From a virus, in IMG/VR virus record IMGVR_UViG_3300022752_000285, positions 1-29,660 of that record: a stretch of DNA of 29,660 bases, one strand, 5' to 3'. The notes under the pieces are model-generated. The model did not search any database. It worked only from the letters and a program-made list of their open reading frames with translations, and was not told the DNA's origin. Shown here piece by piece: positions 24,110 through 29,660 of the stretch (its first letter is position 1; each line of letters starts with the position of its first letter). Made by a program: the position numbers and the translations under genes.

Positions 24110-24166
24110 AAGCACCCCTTAGAAAAATAAAGTCCAATAAGATTTAAATTACTAATTATGAATCAT

Positions 24167-24198
24167 AAAGCAAGAAAAATACAGTGTTTTCTTGCTTT
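24167..24198 (-). terminator. Terminator-like hairpin after gp46
   Basis: AAAGCAAGAAAA (24167-24178) pairs perfectly with TTTTCTTGCTTT (24187-24198) around an 8-base loop. It lies 33 bases after the gp46 stop on the minus strand. The 122-base gap also must hold the NrdJ promoter, but no good -35/-10 pair was found there. Confidence 0.55.
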
Positions 24199-24231
24199 TG
24201 ATTGAAAACCTTATTTAAAGGCTAAAAAATT

Positions 24232-26235
24232 TTACCCATTATCTATGCTTGAAATCCCATTTTCCATCTTTAATTTTAATTGACCTGAATCACCAAGGAG
24301 TTGCAATAATTCCTGATCATGAGTTGTGACAAAAACCTGCTTGTTTTTAGATATATTTTTTATCAATTTGTATATTGCGTTGTTACCTTGAGAGTCCATA
24401 TTGATAGAAATTTCATCTAAGAAAACGATGTTTGGTGTTGATCCGCTGTTAAGTTCTCTTACATGAGCAAATGCTTGTGATACTGCCAGATTGATTCTTC
24501 TTTTCTGACCGTTTGATAATAAATCATAAATTATTGGCACAGAATCAGTTGCTTTTTGTATTTCTTCGTTAAATTCATTGTCAAATGACAACGATAAATT
24601 GTCATCGACAAGAATTGAAAGCATATTTGTTACAGAGTTGTTTAATAAAGGCAATATTTGATCTATTACGAATTTACGAACGCCTTTATCTCCAAATGCA
24701 TCGATCCAAAAATTTAGATAAGGTATCTTTGCTGTTAGTTCATCAAGTTTTTTCTGGCTTTCTTGTTTCTTATCTTGTGCTTCTTTTATTCTTGATTCAG
24801 CAGATTCAACAATATCACAGAATGGCGATTTACCATTTAATGATGTTTCTTTTTCCATAATTGTGATTTTGTTGACAGAAATTTTGTTATCGATCTTATC
24901 AATCAAATTTAAAGTTTCAGGTTTTTGAATTTTATTTAATTCTTTATTTTTCTCCTGTAAAGATTGAACTCTGTTCTTGTTTTCACTTAGCGAATCAACA
25001 ACTTTGTTTTTCAAATCAATTACTTTTGCTAAATCAACTTTGATTTCATTCAATTTTTCAGTTAATTCTGATAATTTCTTATCTTGAATATTTTTGATAT
25101 CAACTAATTCATCTTGTTTGGTTTTGCATTCTTGTTCAATGTGGGAATAATTATTTTTATCAATGACTGATAAACAATGATCGCAAGAAACGCCATCTTC
25201 TAATTTTAATATTTTTTCAATTTTTATTTTATTTTCTTTGATTTTGCCGTTAATGATTAATATTTCATTTTTAACACCATTAAGATTGTTGTTGCAATCA
25301 ATTAATACATTCTTGCCTTCTTCAATTTTGTTATCAATTTGATCTTTGGTCAAATCAAGCTTGTTGATCTTTTTGGTTACTTCTTCAATCAAAGTATTAT
25401 TTTTTTCAATTTCATTTTGAGCATTGTTGTATTTTTCGACTTGTGGATCAAAAGATTTTAAATCTTCGATTTGTTTAGACAAAATTGTTTGTTCATTTTT
25501 TAAAGTTTCAATTTCTTTTTCTATATTTTTTTTCCACATTTGTTTTTTGTCTACGATTTGATCTAATTGAAATTTTAAACCATCAATCGTTGATTGATTG
25601 TGATTGTTATCTTTTTCTACCAAAACAATTTCTGTTTTGATATTCTTCAATATTTCTTTGCTTTTATCGTTGTATATTCTATATTTTTCTAATCCTAGTA
25701 AATTTTCTACAATCGTTCTTCTTTCTGTGGAATTGGCTTCAAGATAAGAATCTGTGTTTGAATCCGTGAAAACACAAATAGATTTAAATGTTTCATAATT
25801 GAATCCCAATATAGATTCAATCATATCTTGTGTTTGTTTTATTTCGCCTCTAGTTAATTCTGTCGCTTCAGTAAATGTATCGTCATCAGATCGCCAAAGT
25901 TTTAATCCATCTGGTTTTCTAGATCTTAATATTTTTATATTATCAAAATATATTTCAATTGACATTTTTTTATTTGTCTTATTGTTGATGACATCTTTTA
26001 CGCCAATTTTTTTGGGATTCTTTAGTGTTTTACCAAATAATCCATAAAGCAAAGCATCCATGATGCTGCTTTTACCGCTGCCGTTGCTTGAATTTAGGTC
26101 ACCATCTTTTACATCTAGATTTTTGCCAGTTACAACAACAACAGGTCCATAAATTTTAAAATCAATCTCAATGCCTTGTTCACCAAAACACAAAAAATTT
26201 TGTACTTTTATTTTTTTGAATTCTATTTTACGCAC
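24232..26235 (-). CDS. Recombination nuclease subunit, Rad50/SbcC-like (T4 gp46)
   Basis: The frame is open to 26268, but the GTG at 26235 has AGGAG seven bases upstream (inside the end of gp47) and gives a typical N-terminus, VRKIEFKKIKVQNFLCFGE, 667 residues. Walker A NGSGKSS at 51-57, a long coiled coil (~190-500) broken by the zinc hook C-D-H-C at 351-354, the signature LLSNGQKRRINLAVSQAF (~585), Walker B NIVFLDEIS and a VTTHDQEL H-loop. With gp47 it resects double-strand ends for recombination-dependent replication and host DNA breakdown. It sits just after gp47 with a 4-base gap, the T4 order. Confidence 0.92.
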   Translation of the reverse strand: MRKIEFKKIKVQNFLCFGEQGIEIDFKIYGPVVVVTGKNLDVKDGDLNSSNGSGKSSIMDALLYGLFGKTLKNPKKIGVKDVINNKTNKKMSIEIYFDNIKILRSRKPDGLKLWRSDDDTFTEATELTRGEIKQTQDMIESILGFNYETFKSICVFTDSNTDSYLEANSTERRTIVENLLGLEKYRIYNDKSKEILKNIKTEIVLVEKDNNHNQSTIDGLKFQLDQIVDKKQMWKKNIEKEIETLKNEQTILSKQIEDLKSFDPQVEKYNNAQNEIEKNNTLIEEVTKKINKLDLTKDQIDNKIEEGKNVLIDCNNNLNGVKNEILIINGKIKENKIKIEKILKLEDGVSCDHCLSVIDKNNYSHIEQECKTKQDELVDIKNIQDKKLSELTEKLNEIKVDLAKVIDLKNKVVDSLSENKNRVQSLQEKNKELNKIQKPETLNLIDKIDNKISVNKITIMEKETSLNGKSPFCDIVESAESRIKEAQDKKQESQKKLDELTAKIPYLNFWIDAFGDKGVRKFVIDQILPLLNNSVTNMLSILVDDNLSLSFDNEFNEEIQKATDSVPIIYDLLSNGQKRRINLAVSQAFAHVRELNSGSTPNIVFLDEISINMDSQGNNAIYKLIKNISKNKQVFVTTHDQELLQLLGDSGQLKLKMENGISSIDNG

Positions 26236-26239
26236 CTTG

Positions 26240-27319
26240 TTACTCCTGAGATTGATTGATAATATCAAGACCGCATGTTACAAGCAAGTCCTTATCCAAT
26301 TCGGTTTGAGATATTTCTACAAATTTCTTTACCATTTTATCTGATTGGCTAAGGATGTCTTTTGCTATCTCTACTTGTTTCAACTCTTCATCTTTATTGT
26401 TTTCAGGAACAATTTTCTTTATTTTTACTGATTTTACGCCTTGTTGTTCTAATAATTTTATTTTTTTGTTTATTTCTTCTTTTTCTACATCATCAACTAA
26501 AATAGAAACAAAAGATTTTTTAAGTATATTCGGATCTAAATTCATCAAATTTTCAACGGTCCCTTCAAAATGCTGAGGACTAAAAGTATTTTCAATATAA
26601 TTCATTAAATATTCATCATTATCAACTTCTAGTATTATTATATGCTTAGTATCTTCAAGCTCACCAAATGATAGTTGAAGTGGACTGCCGATATATTCAA
26701 CATTGCTTGATATTATTTGAGCATTATGATAATGTCCAAGAAATGTATGTTTATAATTTTTGAAAACATTTGGGCTGACCTTAGTCATTTCTCCATCGTG
26801 TTCAATTTCAACATCTGCGGTTGAGCCTTTGGAGTTTAATTTAGCACCATCAACAGCCAGATGTCCTAGTAAGAAAGATTCTTTAGGATTGTATATTTCT
26901 AAGTCTTCTATATCTTTTATTGGATTGTGTGTAAATGGTACAAAATGCCAGCTAATATTATCAATAATAATTTGTTTTGGTTTATCAATAATATGAACAT
27001 TTGGAAATGCTGCTAATGCACTTGCTGAACTGATAGATGTTTTTTCAAAATACCAGAGATCATGATTACCAAGAAGAACATAAAAATTAACAGAACCATC
27101 TAGGTATTTTTTTAATATTGAAAATGTTTCATGTAGAACAATTGATTCTATTTTGCTGCGGTCATGGAAAAAATCACCACCAAAAAGAATGTTTTTAATA
27201 TTATGTTTTTTTGCTGTTTCAAAAACCCAAGCTAAACAAGACAAGCAATCATATAGTCTATCTTCATTTTTTTTATGAGGATGCAAATGAATATCCGTGA
27301 AAAGCAAAAACTTAATCAT
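26240..27319 (-). CDS. Recombination nuclease subunit, Mre11/SbcD-like (T4 gp47)
   Basis: 359 residues, ATG with AAGGTGA upstream. Metallophosphatase motifs in order: FTDIHLHPH (Asp/His metal ligands, ~8-16), LFGGDFFHDR (~45-54), LLGNHDLW (~82-89), LLGHLAVDG (~150-158) and TFLGHYHNAQ (~191-200). The C-terminal ~120 residues are Lys/Glu-rich and helical, fitting the part that binds the Rad50-type partner. It makes the endo/exonuclease that trims DNA ends with gp46. A sigma70-like promoter lies upstream at 27346-27374. Confidence 0.92.
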   Translation of the reverse strand: MIKFLLFTDIHLHPHKKNEDRLYDCLSCLAWVFETAKKHNIKNILFGGDFFHDRSKIESIVLHETFSILKKYLDGSVNFYVLLGNHDLWYFEKTSISSASALAAFPNVHIIDKPKQIIIDNISWHFVPFTHNPIKDIEDLEIYNPKESFLLGHLAVDGAKLNSKGSTADVEIEHDGEMTKVSPNVFKNYKHTFLGHYHNAQIISSNVEYIGSPLQLSFGELEDTKHIIILEVDNDEYLMNYIENTFSPQHFEGTVENLMNLDPNILKKSFVSILVDDVEKEEINKKIKLLEQQGVKSVKIKKIVPENNKDEELKQVEIAKDILSQSDKMVKKFVEISQTELDKDLLVTCGLDIINQSQE

Positions 27320-27345
27320 GCTTCACCTTGTTTTTAAGAAGCCAA

Positions 27346-27374
27346 ATTGTACTCTAATTAAAGGTAAGCTTCAA
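27346..27374 (-). promoter_or_regulatory. Sigma70-like promoter for gp47-gp46
   Basis: On the minus strand: TTGAAG (27374-27369), 17 bases, TACAAT (27351-27346; 5 of 6 matches). The start point would lie about 20 bases before the gp47 ATG, followed by AAGGTGA. It overlaps the 3' end of the Gly/Pro-rich gene on the same strand. Confidence 0.6.
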
Positions 27375-27708
27375 GAGGATCTTTTGTTTTTGTTTTATCA
27401 CTAAAGTATTTTTCTAATAAATCCCAAGCATTTAACTTTTTGATATCTGTTACAGCCGTTTGTGTGGCACCGCCAGCAGCACCACCAAGGCTTCCTCCCA
27501 GTCCGGTTAAATCGCCAGTAGGAGGCGGGGGGGCACCACCACCTCCTAATCCACCTAAATCTGGTGGTGGTGGTGTAGGTCCACCGCCAAGATCACCACC
27601 AATAGCAGGAGCGGGACCACCAGCAGGAGGGGCACCGCCGGGAAAAAGTGGGGGAGCATCTGCTTCTGTTAAAAAATATTTTGTTTTAAATTCATGAATT
27701 GTAATCAT
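27358..27708 (-). CDS. Gly/Pro-rich small protein with CTS-like leader, 116 aa
   Basis: ATG start. Residues 1-15 (MITIHEFKTKYFLTE) followed by ADAPP fit a T4 capsid-targeting leader, with a hydrophobic-Thr-Glu then Ala cleavage-like site. Residues ~16-85 are almost only Gly, Pro, Ala, Leu and Asp. The last ~30 residues form a helical tail (TDIKKLNAWDLLEKYF) ending DPLEAYL. No enzyme domain. Likely an internal head, core or assembly protein if the leader is real. It is divergent from the next gene across only 18 bases containing ATATATAT. Confidence 0.7.
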   Translation of the reverse strand: MITIHEFKTKYFLTEADAPPLFPGGAPPAGGPAPAIGGDLGGGPTPPPPDLGGLGGGGAPPPPTGDLTGLGGSLGGAAGGATQTAVTDIKKLNAWDLLEKYFSDKTKTKDPLEAYL

Positions 27709-27726
27709 ACAAAATATATATGTTTG

Positions 27727-28179
27727 ATGAAAACATTTTGGGAATATTTACAAAACGAAGAAACAGATTCACCAGTTAATCTAGATGGATCTGATTTACC
27801 ATCAGCAACGACAGATGCTAATCAACCTGCTGTTGCTGCACCACAACCAACTACACAAGGATTTAAGCCAAAAATTAGACCTTGGAAAGCTAAAAAATCA
27901 GATATTATGACTTTTTGGCGAAGTTTAGCTCCAAACATGCCATTACAATTAAAATCTATAGACAATACGCATAAAGGAAGTACACTTCAGCAAGATACAT
28001 TAAGAATTACAGGAAGCAAAGAATTTATAACAACTGTTTTATCAAGACTTAAAGATTTTATATCATACGAAAATGTTAATACAAAGCTTGTTTTAGATTA
28101 TAGACAAAACGCTAAAAGCTTGAAACCGGGAGAAAAAAATAGTTATCTATTTTATCTCAATGTTCGAAATAGGAAATAA
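27727..28179 (+). CDS. Small protein with CTS-like leader and compact C-terminal domain, 150 aa
   Basis: The frame is open from 27694, which would overlap the divergent gene's start; the ATG at 27727 gives MKTFWEYLQNEE, matching the leader seen elsewhere, so it is preferred. It has no ribosome site and could be leaderless. Residues ~13-55 are Pro/Ala/Thr/Gln-rich and disordered. Residues ~55-150 form a folded domain (IMTFWRSLAPNMPLQLKSI, TLRITGSKEFITTVLSRLKDF, SYLFYLNVRNRK) of alpha/beta type with a basic face. Function is not recognised; a head-internal DNA-binding role is a guess. It overlaps the convergent small gene by 33 bases. Confidence 0.7.
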   Translation: MKTFWEYLQNEETDSPVNLDGSDLPSATTDANQPAVAAPQPTTQGFKPKIRPWKAKKSDIMTFWRSLAPNMPLQLKSIDNTHKGSTLQQDTLRITGSKEFITTVLSRLKDFISYENVNTKLVLDYRQNAKSLKPGEKNSYLFYLNVRNRK

Positions 28180-28320
28180 TTTTTTTTTAATTTTTGTTTT
28201 GGCGTGATTAATTTCATCCATTTTTTCATCTATCTTTTTTTGTTTATCCGCTATTTTTTGAAGTTTTTCATCAAGGTTTTTCACGATAAAAATTGTTTCG
28301 TTAATGATTTCATCTATCAT
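28147..28320 (-). CDS. Small coiled-coil protein, 57 aa
   Basis: ATG at 28320 with GGAG seven bases upstream; an upstream TTG at 28368 has no such support. Residues ~1-50 form one charged amphipathic helix of heptad type (IVKNLDEKLQKIADKQKKIDEKMDEINHAKTK by segments), with a short C-terminal hydrophobic end. No known family. Small coiled-coil peptides in phages often act as adaptors or inhibitors, but nothing indicates a target. The 3' end overlaps the facing gene. Confidence 0.55.
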   Translation of the reverse strand: MIDEIINETIFIVKNLDEKLQKIADKQKKIDEKMDEINHAKTKIKKKLFPISNIEIK

Positions 28321-28361
28321 GATAAAACTCCAAAAAAATATAAAAATATTTATTATTAATC

Positions 28362-28390
28362 TTGACAAAATGTATTGAAAAATGAATAAT
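28362..28390 (+). promoter_or_regulatory. Sigma70-like promoter before the helicase gene
   Basis: TTGACA (28362-28367), exactly 17 bases, AATAAT (28385-28390; 5 of 6 matches). Start would be about 28397, close to a GAGGT ribosome site eight bases before the ATG. This is the best consensus promoter in the window and suggests early or middle expression by host polymerase. Confidence 0.65.
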
Positions 28391-28413
28391 TTTTATTATA
28401 GAGGTATTTTATT

Positions 28414-29660
28414 ATGGCAACATCGATTACAATAAATAATGATTTTTGTCAGTTGCAAACTGATAATTTAAAACTCATTGATTATCTTGTTGCTAATCTA
28501 AAATTCAGACAAAAAGGATATCAGTTTACGCCATTGTACAAATCAAAAAAATGGGATGGATATGTTAATTTTTTCTCTGTAAAAACAGGCAAATTTCTTA
28601 CCGGGATTCTTCCAGAAATTTGCATGATTGTCAAAAAATTCAATGAATCTTATGAATTTAATGATTTAAGAACACCAATCAAATTTAAATTTGATAAAAT
28701 TGATGAACATTTTTTACAGTATTACAACGAAGACATGAACACAAAAATAGAGCTAACTGACTATCAAGTTGATTTAGTTAATCAAGCAATCAAACATAAG
28801 CGTGGCATTATCGTTGCCCCTACCGCTTCAGGCAAAACATTTCTTATGTCGGCTTTATTAAAGGCTTTAGGCGAACATGAGCCAACATTAGTTTTGCAAA
28901 ATAGAAAATCATTGGCATCACAAAACTTTGATGAAATATCCAGATGGGGATTTAGAAAAATTGGATCTTGTTGGGGAGGAAGCAACAATCCAAATACAAT
29001 TACAGTAGCAACAGCACAATCAATTCATCATCTTGAAAACAAACTTGATGACATAAGAGTGCTTATTGTTGATGAAGTACACGACATGGTATCAGAAACA
29101 GCTAAGGATATATACAAAAAATTAAAAAATGCTGTGGTTAGAATTGGTTTGTCTGCAACGCCTTTCAAGCATGGAGAATCTGATAAAGTTCACAAATATA
29201 TGGTTAAAGGATTTTTTGGTCCAGTAATAAAAACAAGCACAACTTCTACGGGCAGAGTTACTACATCCGATTTGCAACAAAAAGGAAGATTGTCTCAATC
29301 AAAATGTATTTTTTATAAAATATCAGAACCAGATATTCAGCTTTCAATTTATACTGAAGCTGTTGATTTAGGAATTGTGAATAATATGAGTTTGCATAAA
29401 AAAGTTGTAGAATTGACTAATACGCTTACGGGAAGAACTTTAATTTTAGTAGATCGAATTGCTCACGGAGATCAATTGAAAAAATTAATTCCAACTGCTT
29501 ATTGGATTACTGGAAAAGATGATAATGATTCAAGAAAAGAAGTAATTAATATGTTGCAAAATTCAAAAACAAGTTGTATCGCAATTGCAACACAGCAAAT
29601 ATTTAATACAGGAATTAATGTAAAAATACATAACTTGATAAATGCTGCCGGTGGACAAGC
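28414..29660 (+). CDS. UvsW-like SF2 DNA helicase (partial, cut by the window edge)
   Basis: ATG with GAGGT eight bases upstream; 415 codons are seen and the frame is still open at the end. Residues ~1-105 form an N-terminal domain (KGYQFTPLYKSKKWDGYVNFF), as in T4 UvsW, followed by the Q-like LTDYQVDLVNQAI, motif I APTASGKTF (135-143), motif II VDEVHD (DEVH at 220-223) and motif III LSATP (~246-250). RecA domain 2 begins ~350 with TLILVDR and runs to INAAGGQ. In T4, UvsW unwinds branched DNA and R-loops, moving replication from origin- to recombination-dependent mode. It fits the recombination module upstream. Confidence 0.85.
   Translation, partial: MATSITINNDFCQLQTDNLKLIDYLVANLKFRQKGYQFTPLYKSKKWDGYVNFFSVKTGKFLTGILPEICMIVKKFNESYEFNDLRTPIKFKFDKIDEHFLQYYNEDMNTKIELTDYQVDLVNQAIKHKRGIIVAPTASGKTFLMSALLKALGEHEPTLVLQNRKSLASQNFDEISRWGFRKIGSCWGGSNNPNTITVATAQSIHHLENKLDDIRVLIVDEVHDMVSETAKDIYKKLKNAVVRIGLSATPFKHGESDKVHKYMVKGFFGPVIKTSTTSTGRVTTSDLQQKGRLSQSKCIFYKISEPDIQLSIYTEAVDLGIVNNMSLHKKVVELTNTLTGRTLILVDRIAHGDQLKKLIPTAYWITGKDDNDSRKEVINMLQNSKTSCIAIATQQIFNTGINVKIHNLINAAGGQ

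Noticed and set aside
12932-24885. Several TTGACA-like strings in the window
   Set aside because: Most (for example near 12935, 19289, 23813, 24874) lie inside genes, face no gene start and lack a -10 box at 17 bases.
27440-27697. Plus-strand Pro/Gly-rich frame opposite the 116-residue gene
   Set aside because: It mirrors the CCA/GGT repeats of the real gene and has no start signal.
1-29660. Prophage or integrated element
   Set aside because: No integrase, attachment repeats, repressor or flanking host genes are seen; the gene set is that of a lytic myovirus.

Overview
The window is an AT-rich, tightly packed segment of a tailed-phage genome. The recognisable genes point to a distant relative of phage T4: a contractile-tail myovirus, probably with a large genome. 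The T4-type hallmarks are tail sheath (gp18), tail tube (gp19) plus a second tube-like protein, tail terminator (gp15), baseplate-hub protein (gp26), a late sigma factor (gp55-like), the recombination nuclease pair gp46/gp47 and a UvsW-like helicase. Unlike T4, it carries an adenosylcobalamin-dependent (class II) ribonucleotide reductase. No host gene, tRNA, integrase or insertion sequence was seen, and no stretch longer than 300 bases lacks a gene.

Layout. 1-7.0 kb: the end of an unknown gene, a neck-like protein, a large unknown protein, small virion-like proteins and a Gly/Met/Pro-rich acidic protein, with single minus-strand genes between plus-strand ones. 7.1-12.0 kb: the tail cassette gp15 - small protein - gp18 - gp19 - gp19 paralogue. 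12.0-14.9 kb: the late sigma factor, a possible degenerate glycosyltransferase/TPR protein and small minus-strand genes including a zinc ribbon and a DUF1360-like membrane protein. 15.0-17.0 kb: gp26, a short -1 frame ORF likely reached by ribosomal frameshifting, and a beta-rich unknown. 17.1-19.7 kb: a translationally coupled MoxR-type AAA+ ATPase and VWA/metallopeptidase-like protein. 19.7-27.7 kb, all minus strand: a PD-(D/E)XK resolvase-like nuclease, a class II glutamine amidotransferase that appears to start at AUU, a small virion-like protein, NrdJ, gp46, gp47 and a Gly/Pro-rich protein. 27.7-29.66 kb: a small CTS-like protein, a coiled-coil peptide and the start of the helicase, cut by the window edge.

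How it fits together. NrdJ supplies deoxynucleotides. gp46/47, the resolvase-like nuclease and the UvsW-like helicase form a recombination and replication module, with sigma70-like promoters visible before gp47 and the helicase. The sigma factor would direct late transcription of the tail and head genes. Four proteins begin with an M-K-x-F-x-E-Y-like segment, and a fifth has a related FRTF segment. These resemble the T4 capsid-targeting sequence, so these proteins may be head-interior cargo cleaved by the prohead protease. Convergent genes abut or overlap, twice sharing a TTAA as reciprocal stop codons, and several terminator-like hairpins lie inside the facing gene.

The most notable points are the gp26 frameshift candidate, the AUU start, the CTS-like family, the MoxR/VWA pair and the embedded hairpins. 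All names come from reading motifs by eye; no database search was run.
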